Positions 1-7,713 of a stretch of 64,000 nucleotides of DNA are shown one piece after another. The stretch comes from Varibaculum cambriense. GTDB lineage: Bacteria; Actinomycetota; Actinomycetes; Actinomycetales; Actinomycetaceae. The stretch covers positions 62,001 through 126,000 of the forward strand of contig NZ_JAKNHJ010000001.1 in assembly GCF_022133705.1 (NCBI RefSeq), written 5' to 3'. The first letter of the stretch is position 1, and each line of letters opens with the position of its first letter. The translations under genes were made by a program, and so were the position numbers. The notes beneath the pieces are model-generated. The model worked only from the letters and a program-made list of their open reading frames with translations. It was not told the origin of the DNA and ran no database searches.

Positions 1-240
1 GCCCGCGACAGTGATGGTGTCTACTGGATTATCGAAGGGAAATCAGAGCGCGGACGTGACGATGATCAGGTGCAAGCCAAACGTAAAGCCGCAGAATCAT
101 TAGTTCGGCGTTTGATTGCCGAGGACGCCTATGCTGATCAAAACTGGGGATACTTAATCGCCTACGAAAATGACACCGCCCGCGCAGATTCCTGGGAAGA
201 CCTCAAAGCCTTCAGCCAACCAGTCACCAATGTCGTCTAA
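1..240 (+). CDS. C-terminal end of a DEAD/DEAH helicase or type III restriction (Res) type protein (partial, 5' end outside window)
   Basis: Frame 1 is open from the first base to a TAA at 238-240 (79 codons). The peptide contains WIIEGKSE followed by a charged helix (QAKRKAAESLVRRL) and then GYLIAYEND, and ends near SWEDLKAF. This resembles the C-terminal end of type III restriction subunits and related DEAD/DEAH helicases, where a beta strand carrying E-x-K belongs to a PD-(D/E)xK nuclease domain. The E-G-K triplet would fit that active site. The helicase core and any methyltransferase partner lie outside the window, so the assignment rests on this short stretch only. A stand-alone nuclease or helicase of another defence family remains possible. 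Confidence 0.55.
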   Translation, partial: ARDSDGVYWIIEGKSERGRDDDQVQAKRKAAESLVRRLIAEDAYADQNWGYLIAYENDTARADSWEDLKAFSQPVTNVV

Positions 241-296
241 CCACGGCATCACCGCCGTCTAGGCTGGTAATGGCAGAAAATAATTTGAGAATAATA

Positions 297-407
297 GCGC
301 GGGGGATTGGTTTTATCCGAGCAGGCGCGGTGGGCATAAGAATTCGGAAAATGCCTGCGGTCTTTTTCCGAATTCTTGGGCGGGAGGAAAAACCAAGCTC
401 CCGCGCG
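297..407 (+). repeat. Nested inverted repeat, copy 1
   Basis: The outer arms start GCGCGGGGGATTGGTTTT and end AAAACCAAGCTCCCGCGC. The inner arms AAGAATTCGGAAAA and TTTTCCGAATTCTT pair perfectly around a 12-nt loop. The left spacer between outer and inner arms contains GGCGCGGTGGGCAT and the right spacer reads GGGCGGGAGG. Three more full copies lie at 2236-2344, 40509-40617 and 40732-40838. It sits 56 bp after the stop of the partial gene at 1-240, in the same direction. It could be a terminator, a processed RNA or a REP-like element; the function is unknown. Confidence 0.85.
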
Positions 408-459
408 TAACCGGACAGCTCGAATAGAACTATTGCCCGCGGGATCGGGTGAAGATGGC

Positions 460-531
460 AACTATCCGGAAAATCCGGATAGTTCGCGGCAGGATATTGG
501 GGTGCCACAGTTATCTGGATTTTCCGGATAA
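460..531. repeat. Two related short palindromes (possible operators)
   Basis: Positions 460-484 form a perfect hairpin with 11-bp arms (AACTATCCGGA, loop AAA). Positions 511-531 form a hairpin with 9-bp arms and loop TTT and one G-T pair. Both contain the core TATCCGGAAAATCCGGATA or its complement with one change, in opposite orientation, with centres 49 bp apart. The second ends 100 bp before the preferred GTG start of the DUF2252 gene. A pair of matching palindromes upstream of a gene suggests a dimeric regulator site, but hairpins at the end of the upstream transcript are equally possible. Confidence 0.6.
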
Positions 532-630
532 TTGGTAAGTGCGGCTCCCGGCGTCACTGTAACTGCCTGTTTGGGCAGGGAAAAGTGGCAAAATCAGCTA
601 AGATGCCCCAAAGAATATAGAGTTTACAGC

Positions 631-2034
631 GTGAATATCCCGGTGCAATATCGTTCCTTACTCTCTCCTCCAGAACCACGCGAAGAGCGCTATCAATACG
701 GACGCTCGCTGCGCGAAACCGTTCCCTTCAGTTCCCTAGCGGCCTGGGTGCCGGCGCCAGACCGCGACCCCATCGCCCTAATCCAAGCCTCCCACCAGGG
801 CAGAGTCGAGAATCTGATCCCCATCCGGGTAGGGCGCATGGCGTCCTCGCCCTACGGTTTCTTGCGGGGAGCCGCGGTAGTGCAAGCTGCCGATTCGGCT
901 GCCTTGCCCGCCACCGGGATTCAACCGGTAGTTTGCGGGGATTCCCACCTGGGGAACTTCGGTTTTTACCGTTCCCCCGAAGGGGAACTGGTGATGGATC
1001 TCAACGACTTCGATGAGGCACATACCGGCAGTTGGGAATGGGATCTGCGTCGCCTAACCGCCTCGATTCACGTGGCGGGGCGGGAAAACAGTCTCTCCGA
1101 ATCCAAATGCACCGATGCGGTAATCGCCTGCGTAAACGCCTACCGGGATGAAATTGCTCTGCTGGCGGGGCGTCCCCTCTTTGAACGTGCTTTCAACCGG
1201 ATTGACCTGGAAAAACTTACCTCCAGAGAACTAACTCCCAAGTTGGTGAAAGAGATCGAGCGCGCCGCCGCCAAAGCTATGAAACGTACCTCGGATCGAG
1301 CGCTCCCCAAGTTCGCCCAAGAATCCGAAGGAAGCCTGAAGATTACCCCCGAACCTCCGCTGACCACCCAGATACCCCCAGCTGATTGGGATAACCTGGC
1401 ACGCGCCCTCGACGAATATCTGCACACTATTCCCGCGCAATGGGCGCGAGTATTAGGCGGATACACCCTGGTAGATATTGCGCAGCGGGTAGTAGGGGTA
1501 GGTTCCGTAGGGCTGCGCGCCTATATCGCGCTGCTACAAGGCTCCACGCCCACGGACGTAATCTTCCTGCAACTCAAACAGGCCCGCCGCTCGGTACTGG
1601 CACAATATGTGCACGGATCGAAGGAATGGCACGCCCACCAAGGGCAGCGAGTGGCTGAATATCAAAAAGCGCTACAAACCGTATCGGATCCGCTGCTGGG
1701 GTGGGCGAGCGTCGGGGAGCGACAATACTATGTGCGCCAGTTCCGCAATATGAAAGGAACTGTGCCCCTAGACCGGCTGGGTGCCAAATCATTGTGTGAC
1801 TATGCGGGAATCGTGGGGTTGCTGCTCGCGAAAGGCCACGCTCGTACCCACGGCGCCTCCAAAATCGCCGGCTACCTAGGAAAATCGGATAAACCGGGAC
1901 AAGCTTTCGCCACCTTCGCCCGTGCCTACGCCGACCAGACCGAGGCCGACCACGCCGAGTTTTTGCGAGCTATCAAAGACGGCCGGATGCCCCAGCCCGA
2001 GGGCGAAATGTCCAGCGCCTTCCGCGCCGGTTAG
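631..2034 (+). CDS. DUF2252 family protein
   Basis: A 467-residue protein of the DUF2252 family, recognised by FLRGAA, CGDSHLGNFG and the acidic run DLNDFDE followed by WEWDLRRL. These motifs resemble the catalytic and metal-binding loops of aminoglycoside-phosphotransferase/kinase-like folds, but no substrate is established. I chose GTG 631 rather than an upstream in-frame TTG at 532 because homology-like sequence (YRSLLSPPEPREERY) begins just after it and TAGAGT lies at 618-623, the spacing seen before other leaderless starts here. No Shine-Dalgarno is visible. The gene is monocistronic, flanked on both sides by large inverted repeats. Confidence 0.8.
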   Translation: MNIPVQYRSLLSPPEPREERYQYGRSLRETVPFSSLAAWVPAPDRDPIALIQASHQGRVENLIPIRVGRMASSPYGFLRGAAVVQAADSAALPATGIQPVVCGDSHLGNFGFYRSPEGELVMDLNDFDEAHTGSWEWDLRRLTASIHVAGRENSLSESKCTDAVIACVNAYRDEIALLAGRPLFERAFNRIDLEKLTSRELTPKLVKEIERAAAKAMKRTSDRALPKFAQESEGSLKITPEPPLTTQIPPADWDNLARALDEYLHTIPAQWARVLGGYTLVDIAQRVVGVGSVGLRAYIALLQGSTPTDVIFLQLKQARRSVLAQYVHGSKEWHAHQGQRVAEYQKALQTVSDPLLGWASVGERQYYVRQFRNMKGTVPLDRLGAKSLCDYAGIVGLLLAKGHARTHGASKIAGYLGKSDKPGQAFATFARAYADQTEADHAEFLRAIKDGRMPQPEGEMSSAFRAG

Positions 2035-2051
2035 GATCTGCCATAGAGCGC

Positions 2052-2211
2052 GGGGGCTGGCTCGGTAAAAGCACTCCGGGAACCCCGTGACCTGCTCTGT
2101 AAAAAATCAGAAAGAGGGCTTTACGCTATCCACTAAAAGGGTAACGTAACCGATTCCTTAAGTAATGGTTAGTAGCGTGTCCCTCTCGTATCTTTTACCG
2201 GCCGCGCCCCC
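2052..2211. other. Large nested inverted repeat, unrelated in sequence to the 110-bp family
   Basis: Outer arms 2052-2071 and 2192-2211 pair over about 16 of 20 positions, including GGTAAAAG with CTTTTACC and GGGGGC with GCCCCC. Inside, AGAGGG (2113-2118) pairs with CCCTCT (2181-2186), and ACGCTA (2123-2128) pairs with TAGCGT (2173-2178), separated by unequal bulges of 4 and 2 nt. This layered, bulged arrangement is typical of a folded RNA rather than transposon ends. It begins 17 bp after the DUF2252 stop and ends 24 bp before nested repeat copy 2. It may be a 3' UTR structure or a small RNA; no family is recognised. Confidence 0.5.
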
Positions 2212-2235
2212 TGGTCGCACTGAGCTACCTTCTCA

Positions 2236-2344
2236 GCGCGGGGGATTAGTTTTATCCGAGTCGGCTAGGCGGGCGCAAAATTTGGAAAACGTCGCTACGT
2301 TTTCCAAATTTTTGGGCAGGAGGAAAAACTAATCCCCCGCGCGC
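2236..2344 (+). repeat. Nested inverted repeat, copy 2
   Basis: Same architecture as copy 1: outer arms GCGCGGGGGATTAGTTTT and AAAACTAATCCCCCGCGC, inner arms AAATTTGGAAAACGT and ACGTTTTCCAAATTT, left spacer GGCTAGGCGGGCGC, right spacer GGGCAGGAGG. Relative to copy 1 the outer arm has G to A on the left with the matching C to T on the right, and the inner arm sequence is mostly different yet fully paired. It lies between DUF2252 and rpsO, both on the plus strand. Confidence 0.85.
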
Positions 2345-2404
2345 AGCTTGCGCGAGCGTAACCCGCCCCTGCGAGTGTCCTAGTTCACCAGCGCCAAAAT
2401 AGGA

Positions 2405-2434
2405 TTGCCAACAGCGATAATGTTAGGCTAGAAA
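2405..2434 (+). promoter_or_regulatory. Candidate rpsO promoter
   Basis: TTGCCA at 2405-2410 and TAGAAA at 2429-2434 are separated by 18 bp and lie about 90 bp before the rpsO start. GATAAT at 2416-2421 is an alternative -10. The prediction is by eye only. Confidence 0.35.
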
Positions 2435-2522
2435 AGCCGTTACAAGCCGGCCACGGATGCGTCATGCCCGGGTGAAACTGCCCCGGAGCTCCGTGCAACA
2501 AGTAGCAGAAAAGGAGAACCCA

Positions 2523-2792
2523 GTGGCACTGAGTAAAGAAGAAAAAGCCAAAATTATGGAAGAATACGCGACCCATCCCGGTGATACGGGTTCGCCTGAG
2601 GTGCAAATCGCGCTTCTATCCAAGCGGATTAAAGATTTAACTGAACACTTCAAAACTCATGCGCACGACCACCACTCCCGCCGCGGCTTGATGCTGCTGG
2701 TAGGGCAGCGTCGTCGCCTACTCGGTTACCTAAAAGATATCGATATTGAACGTTACCGTTCTCTGATCGCTCGTTTAGGTTTGCGTAAATAG
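2523..2792 (+). CDS. rpsO: 30S ribosomal protein S15
   Basis: An 89-residue protein matching the usual S15 length, with the family signature from [12 protein letters not shown] through [18 protein letters not shown] to the C-terminal [13 protein letters not shown]15 binds 16S rRNA in the small-subunit platform. The start is GTG 2523 with AAGGAG 8 nt upstream (2510-2515); longer in-frame readings from 2457 would add residues unlike S15. It is followed by pnp, the classical rpsO-pnp pair, separated by a hairpin at 2801-2824 and a structured leader, so partial read-through and post-transcriptional control are likely. Confidence 0.97.
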   Translation: MALSKEEKAKIMEEYATHPGDTGSPEVQIALLSKRIKDLTEHFKTHAHDHHSRRGLMLLVGQRRRLLGYLKDIDIERYRSLIARLGLRK

Positions 2793-2800
2793 TTTGCTAA

Positions 2801-2824
2801 TCGGCCCGGTTAACGCCGGGCCGA
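2801..2824 (+). terminator. Hairpin between rpsO and pnp
   Basis: TCGGCCCGG and CCGGGCCGA pair around a short loop directly after rpsO. There is no good U-tract (ATTGCTAT follows), so it may be a partial terminator or an mRNA stabiliser rather than a full stop. Confidence 0.55.
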
Positions 2825-2827
2825 ATT

Positions 2828-2939
2828 GCTATCACCCCGGTTTCGGTCTTCGGTGGTGGCCTCCGGATCAGGCGCAGCAGTTTCTAGTCGCCTTTCTCCG
2901 TGGGTCTCGATCGTTGACCGCCCATCACAAGGTGATAGC
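2828..2939 (+). promoter_or_regulatory. Long-range stem enclosing the pnp leader
   Basis: GCTATCACC at 2828-2836 pairs perfectly with GGTGATAGC at 2931-2939, closing a 94-nt loop that ends 54 nt before the pnp start. In E. coli the pnp leader forms a stem cut by RNase III for autocontrol. Position and architecture are similar here, but equivalence is inference. Confidence 0.4.
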
Positions 2940-2993
2940 TCTCAGGAGGGCACCCGCCCTAGAAGATGGAATACAAGGAGTAAATAAAAGAAA

Positions 2994-5363
2994 ATGATGG
3001 ACGATCCAGAAGTGATTGCCTCCGAGGCAATCATCGATAACGGTCGTTTCGGGCAGCGCACCGTGCGCTTCGAAACTGGCCTACTCGCCCAGCAGGCTGC
3101 CGGCAGTGCGCTGGCATACCTGGATGATGAAACTACAGTTCTATCTGCCACTACGGTAGGTAAGAACCCGCGCGACCAGTTTGATTTCTTCCCACTCACC
3201 GTTGACGTGGAAGAACGCCAATACGCGGCGGGACGCATCCCCGGAAACTTCTTCCGGCGCGAGGGACGCCCCGGCACGGAAGCGATTCTGGCTGCGCGCC
3301 AAATTGACCGCCCGTTGCGCCCCTCATTCGTAAAAGGGCTGCGTAACGAGGTACAGGTGGTTGCTACGGTACTGACCGTACACCCCGATGATGCCTACGA
3401 TGTGCTAGCCATCAACGCCGCCAGCATGTCCACCCAAATCTCTGGTCTGCCCTTCTCCGGGCCGATCGGTGGCACCCGACTGTCCCTAATCGATGGACAG
3501 TGGGTAGCTTTCCCGCGTTACAGCGAAATCGAGCGTTCCACTTTCAACATGGTGGTTGCCGGACGGGTTATTCAAACCGCTGATGGCGGCGAAGACGTGG
3601 CCATTATGATGGTAGAGGCCGGCGGCGGCGAAGGCACCTGGGAATTGATTCAACAGGGACAGACCGCTCCGACTGAAGATGTAGTAGCTGCCGGTCTGGA
3701 AGCCGCTAAACCTTTCATTAAGGAACTTTGCCGCGCGCAAGCGCAGGTAGCGGCCAAGTGCCAGAAAGAAACCCTAGAGTTCCCGCTGTTTAAAGACTTC
3801 GAGGACGAACACTGGGATGCGGTTTCCGAAAACTGCCGCGAACAGCTCGACCAGGCGGTACAGATCGCCGAGAAACTCGATCGGCAAAACCGGGTTGATG
3901 AAATCAAAGACCAAATGCTTTCCGACCTGGAAGAGCGTTTCCCCGAGGGCGAGAAAGAGCTCAAAGCCGCTTTCCGCGCCCTCGAAAAAGAGCTAATCCG
4001 TACCCGCACCCTAAACGAGGGCGTGCGGATGGATGGACGCCAGCCCAACCAGATTCGCTCGCTCTATGCGCGCGCTGGAGTGCTGCCCCGCCTGCACGGA
4101 TCCGCGATTTTCCGTCGCGGCGAAACCCAGGTGCTGGGGGTAACCACCCTGAATATGCTGCGGATGGAACAGCAGCTCGATAACCTCAGCCCGGTGACCC
4201 GCAAGCGCTATATGCATCAATACAACTTCCCGCCCTATTGCACCGGTGAAACCGGTCGCGTGGGCAGCCCCAAGCGCCGCGAAATCGGGCACGGCCACCT
4301 CGCGGAAATGGCGTTAGAGCCGGTACTTCCCTCCAAGGAAGAATTCCCTTACGCAATCCGCCAGGTATCCGAAGTTATGGGTTCGAACGGATCCTCATCT
4401 ATGGGTTCGGCTTGCGCCTCCACGATTTCGCTACTAAATGCGGGCGTGCCGCTAAAAGCCCCGGTTGCCGGGATTGCCATGGGGCTAATGAGTGAGCCGA
4501 ACGAGGACGGGACCACCAAGTACATGACCCTGACCGATATTTTGGGAGCCGAGGACGGCTTTGGGGATATGGACTTCAAGGTCACCGGTACTCGGGACTT
4601 TATTACCGCCCTACAGCTGGACACCAAGCTGGACGGTATTCCCTCTGACGTGCTGAAAGGTGCGCTAGCTCAGGCTAAGGAAGCCCGCCTGGAAATCTTG
4701 AACCTGATTGAACAGGCCATTCCAGAACCGGACGAAATGAGCCCCTATGCTCCGCGCATCATCACCGTACAGGTACCGGTAGACAAGATTGGCGAGGTCA
4801 TCGGTCCGAAGGGCAAGATGATTAACCAGATTCAAGAAGATACTGGCGCGGAAGTAACTATCGAAGATGACGGCACCGTCTATATTTCTTCCTCCGATGC
4901 TGAATCGGCAGAGGCAGCTCGGGCCGCCGTGAATGCAATCGCTAACCCGCAAATGCCTGAGGTAGGGGAGCGTTTCGTAGGAACCGTGGTTAAGACCACC
5001 TCCTTCGGGGCTTTCATATCCCTGACCCCCGGCAAGGACGGGCTGCTGCATATTTCCCAGATCCGTCGCCTGGTAGGCGGCAAACGCATCAACCAGGTAG
5101 AGGACGTACTGGGCGTTGGCGACCAAGTTCAGGTAGAGATCGAAGAAATCGATGACCGGGGCAAGCTATCGCTGGTAGCGGTACTCAGTGAAGAGCAAGA
5201 GGCCGCGTTAGCTGAAAACGAAGCTAAGCAGGAATCTCGTCGCTCCGAAGACGAAGATCGCCCGCGTCGCTCTCGTAACCGCAGCCGCCGGCATCGCAAC
5301 AATCGCCGTGATGATCGGCGTGAGGATCGCCGCGACGAGCAATCAGATGGTGACGACGAATAG
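2994..5363 (+). CDS. pnp: Polyribonucleotide nucleotidyltransferase (PNPase / GPSI type)
   Basis: A 789-residue 3'-5' phosphorolytic exoribonuclease. Two RNase PH repeats carry [14 protein letters not shown] and [15 protein letters not shown]. They are followed by a KH domain around residues 588-635 ([15 protein letters not shown]) and an S1 domain from about 657 ([12 protein letters not shown]). The last 50 or so residues are an Arg/Asp-rich low-complexity tail, longer than in E. coli PNPase and common in actinobacterial enzymes. In this phylum the protein was also described as guanosine pentaphosphate synthetase. ATG 2994 follows AAGGAG (2975-2980) at a longish 13-nt spacing; ATG 2997 is an alternative start. 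Expression is probably coupled to rpsO. Confidence 0.97.
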   Translation: MMDDPEVIASEAIIDNGRFGQRTVRFETGLLAQQAAGSALAYLDDETTVLSATTVGKNPRDQFDFFPLTVDVEERQYAAGRIPGNFFRREGRPGTEAILAARQIDRPLRPSFVKGLRNEVQVVATVLTVHPDDAYDVLAINAASMSTQISGLPFSGPIGGTRLSLIDGQWVAFPRYSEIERSTFNMVVAGRVIQTADGGEDVAIMMVEAGGGEGTWELIQQGQTAPTEDVVAAGLEAAKPFIKELCRAQAQVAAKCQKETLEFPLFKDFEDEHWDAVSENCREQLDQAVQIAEKLDRQNRVDEIKDQMLSDLEERFPEGEKELKAAFRALEKELIRTRTLNEGVRMDGRQPNQIRSLYARAGVLPRLHGSAIFRRGETQVLGVTTLNMLRMEQQLDNLSPVTRKRYMHQYNFPPYCTGETGRVGSPKRREIGHGHLAEMALEPVLPSKEEFPYAIRQVSEVMGSNGSSSMGSACASTISLLNAGVPLKAPVAGIAMGLMSEPNEDGTTKYMTLTDILGAEDGFGDMDFKVTGTRDFITALQLDTKLDGIPSDVLKGALAQAKEARLEILNLIEQAIPEPDEMSPYAPRIITVQVPVDKIGEVIGPKGKMINQIQEDTGAEVTIEDDGTVYISSSDAESAEAARAAVNAIANPQMPEVGERFVGTVVKTTSFGAFISLTPGKDGLLHISQIRRLVGGKRINQVEDVLGVGDQVQVEIEEIDDRGKLSLVAVLSEEQEAALAENEAKQESRRSEDEDRPRRSRNRSRRHRNNRRDDRREDRRDEQSDGDDE

Positions 5364-5377
5364 TCGATAACTAAGTT

Positions 5378-5412
5378 GGCGAGGGCGAGATTATCTCGCC
5401 CTCGCCTCCTTT
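5378..5412 (+). terminator. Rho-independent terminator after pnp
   Basis: A perfect 13-bp stem (GGCGAGGGCGAGA with TCTCGCCCTCGCC, loop TTA) is followed by TCCTTTAATTT. It lies 14 bp after the pnp stop codon. Confidence 0.85.
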
Positions 5413-5434
5413 AATTTCAGAAAAGGAATCCTTG

Positions 5435-5854
5435 ATGCGTAGATACTTCGACCTGGTAGTGGCAGGAAGCCTGCTGTTCCTGTGCCTATTTTTTGCGTTG
5501 ATCCTACTGTCGGTTTCTACCACTTCCGACTCTGGATTATTAAGCGTGTTTACCGGGTTTCTGGCGCTAGTATTCGCCGCTATAGCTGGCGGATTTCAAC
5601 TGATTCTTGCTACCTTGCGTCTGATTTTTAAATTAGATGCCCGGCGTTTTTGGGCTCGCGCTAGCCTAATCTCCCTGGTTTTCACCGTCTTTTCCCTCAT
5701 CTATGCCGCTATCGCCGGCAGCGCCGAAACTGGACTACTGACCTTCGCCTTCGGGATATTCACTGTCCTGGGCGCGGTGCAATGCGCATGCGCTTGGGCG
5801 CTAAGCAACTCCCTAACAAGACAACCGCTCCCTAAAAACCCCACCAGCCAGTAG
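5435..5854 (+). CDS. Small four-helix membrane protein, unknown function
   Basis: A 139-residue protein with four predicted hydrophobic segments at about residues 8-30, 36-60, 70-95 and 100-120, and a short polar C-terminus (RQPLPKNPTSQ). The start is ATG 5435, with AAAAGGA 8 nt upstream; an overlapping TTG at 5432 is less likely. I do not recognise a family. It is preceded by the pnp terminator and followed 46 bp later by the M16 peptidase gene, so it probably opens a new transcript and may be co-transcribed with it. Confidence 0.65.
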   Translation: MRRYFDLVVAGSLLFLCLFFALILLSVSTTSDSGLLSVFTGFLALVFAAIAGGFQLILATLRLIFKLDARRFWARASLISLVFTVFSLIYAAIAGSAETGLLTFAFGIFTVLGAVQCACAWALSNSLTRQPLPKNPTSQ

Positions 5855-5900
5855 CAAGGCGGGACACTGTAAAGAAACTAGCAAACCCTATAAAGAAAAA

Positions 5901-7220
5901 ATGCCTGAAAAATACGATTACAAACTGCCGCTTTCAGCCCAAGCGCCTCGCCTGAGTATTAGCGAAGGCGAAACCCTAATCGAAAGATCGATACTGCCCG
6001 GCGGTATCCGCTTGATTACCCAACAGGTACCCGCCTCGCCCTCGGTAGTGCTCGGGTTTTGGATCCCAGCAGGCTCGCGCGATGAAGGACCGCAGCATTT
6101 GGGATCTACCCATTACTTAGAACACCTGCTGTTCAAAGGCTCAGCTACCCGCACCGCGAAGCAAATCTCGCGGGCATTCGATGCTGTGGGGGGAGAGCTT
6201 AACGCGGCGACCGCGAAAGAATCTACCCACTATTACTGCCGGGTGCTCTCCCGTGATCTACCAATGGCGGTAGAAGTGCTCACCGAAATGCTGGCGCGCC
6301 CCACTTTGGCGTCTCCAGATTTCGAATTGGAACGGGCAGTTATCCTGGACGAACTGGCCATGTCCCAAGATGATCCTCAAGATGTTGGCTACGAAAAATT
6401 TTTGGGTCAACTATTCCCCAGCTCCCCGCTGGGCCTGCCGGTAGGTGGCACTGCGCAAACCGTGGCGGCCACCCCCTTAGAAGCGGTGAAAGCCCATCAT
6501 CAGCGCTGGTATCAGCCCCGCCACCTGGTAGTTGCGGCCGCCGGTGATATTAAGCATGACCGCCTGGCACAACTAATATTGGAAGCTGCCGGTAAAAACG
6601 GGTGGGATCTGCCCGCGGGCACCGATCCGGAAGTTCCTCAGCGTACCCAGCCAGCTCCGGCAGTGCCCGCCAGCGCCGTAGTAGAAAAAACGGTGGAACA
6701 GGGGCAAATATTTATCGGAACCCGTTCCCTGCCCGCAAATGATCCCCAACGCGACACGCTAAGCATGTTGCTCACGGTACTTTCCGGAGGAATGTCTTCC
6801 CGGTTATTCCAAGAGATCCGAGAAAAACGCGGACTGGCCTACTCTACCTATGCTTTTGACTCCGCCTATAGCGATAGCGGATCCTTCGGCCTCTACGCCG
6901 GGTGTGCCCCCAATAATTTGGAGCAAGTTGGAGACCTGCTGGTGGCAGAACTAGAAAAACTCGCCGAGCAGGGAGTACCCGAAGGTGAACTAGCCGAAGC
7001 GTTAGGGCAGCTCAGCGGGGGAGTACTGCTGGGAATGGACGATAACCGCGCCCGGATGGCGCGTCTGGGGCGCGCGGAAGTAAACGGAGGCCGCTTGCGC
7101 ACCATCGAACAGTTAAACGCTGCCCTACAAAATGTGAGCAGCGCCCAAATTAGTGAGCTGGCAGCGCAATTTCTCGGCTTACCACAGGTGAAAGTCGTGG
7201 TACGCCCGGCGGTGGCATAA
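5901..7220 (+). CDS. M16 family zinc metallopeptidase (insulinase/processing-peptidase type)
   Basis: A 439-residue single-chain M16 peptidase. The inverted zinc motif HxxEH is H71-Y-L-E74-H75, and the third ligand E151 lies in LERAVILDEL, the expected 76 residues further on. The C-terminal half carries the R/Y region (REKRGLAYSTYAF) of M16 proteins. In many actinobacteria this gene sits between pnp and dapB, as here. Length matches bacterial processing-peptidase-like proteins. There is no signal peptide, so it is probably cytoplasmic. The substrate is unknown. Confidence 0.92.
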   Translation: MPEKYDYKLPLSAQAPRLSISEGETLIERSILPGGIRLITQQVPASPSVVLGFWIPAGSRDEGPQHLGSTHYLEHLLFKGSATRTAKQISRAFDAVGGELNAATAKESTHYYCRVLSRDLPMAVEVLTEMLARPTLASPDFELERAVILDELAMSQDDPQDVGYEKFLGQLFPSSPLGLPVGGTAQTVAATPLEAVKAHHQRWYQPRHLVVAAAGDIKHDRLAQLILEAAGKNGWDLPAGTDPEVPQRTQPAPAVPASAVVEKTVEQGQIFIGTRSLPANDPQRDTLSMLLTVLSGGMSSRLFQEIREKRGLAYSTYAFDSAYSDSGSFGLYAGCAPNNLEQVGDLLVAELEKLAEQGVPEGELAEALGQLSGGVLLGMDDNRARMARLGRAEVNGGRLRTIEQLNAALQNVSSAQISELAAQFLGLPQVKVVVRPAVA

Positions 7221-7229
7221 GCTGAACGA

Positions 7230-7712
7230 GTGAGAATAAAGAAACTTTTACCAGTTATTGCCGCCACGGCGCTGCTTGCCGCCTGCAGCCCCGCCGCGCA
7301 GTCGCCGGCGCCCGAAAAAACTTCTACCGCCACTAACCCCAAAGTAACCAGTTCGGCCTCGACCTCGCCTGCTACCCCGACAGTTTCGCAAACCCCGGAA
7401 GTGACCTTCACTCCCAAAGATCACCTGTCGGAAACGCAAAACTCCTTCGTCAAACAGGTGATGGAAAAGAACCACTATGATCAGCGCACCGCGGAGATTG
7501 TTTTGGGGCCAGTACAATCCCTGTGCGGACTGCTCGATACCAAGCAGCCAGATTCGGCGGCTAATAAACAAACGCTGTCTGATATTTATACCAAAGTAGA
7601 TTCTGCGGAGCTCCGGCAAGAATGGTACAACAATCTGCAGATAGCAGGGCAAACCCTGTGTCCAGATAAAGCCCAAATCATTAACGCTAATAAACCAGAG
7701 GGTGTGAAGTAG
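7230..7712 (+). CDS. Putative lipoprotein, unknown function
   Basis: A 160-residue protein starting at GTG 7230, with a lysine-containing N-terminus, a hydrophobic core and lipobox LAAC (Cys at residue 19). This predicts lipid attachment and location outside the membrane. Residues 20-60 are a Ser/Thr/Pro/Ala-rich spacer. The C-terminal 100 residues form a compact helical-looking domain with two Cys (SLCGLL and TLCPD) that could form a disulfide. The family is not recognised. It lies 9 bp after the M16 gene and its stop is 1 bp before dapB, so it is in the same operon. Confidence 0.75.
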   Translation: MRIKKLLPVIAATALLAACSPAAQSPAPEKTSTATNPKVTSSASTSPATPTVSQTPEVTFTPKDHLSETQNSFVKQVMEKNHYDQRTAEIVLGPVQSLCGLLDTKQPDSAANKQTLSDIYTKVDSAELRQEWYNNLQIAGQTLCPDKAQIINANKPEGVK

Positions 7713-7713
7713 A

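Noticed and set aside
4665-5126. 153-codon minus-strand open frame inside pnp
   Set aside because: It is the antisense shadow of conserved KH/S1-coding sequence, with no ribosome site or recognisable domain.
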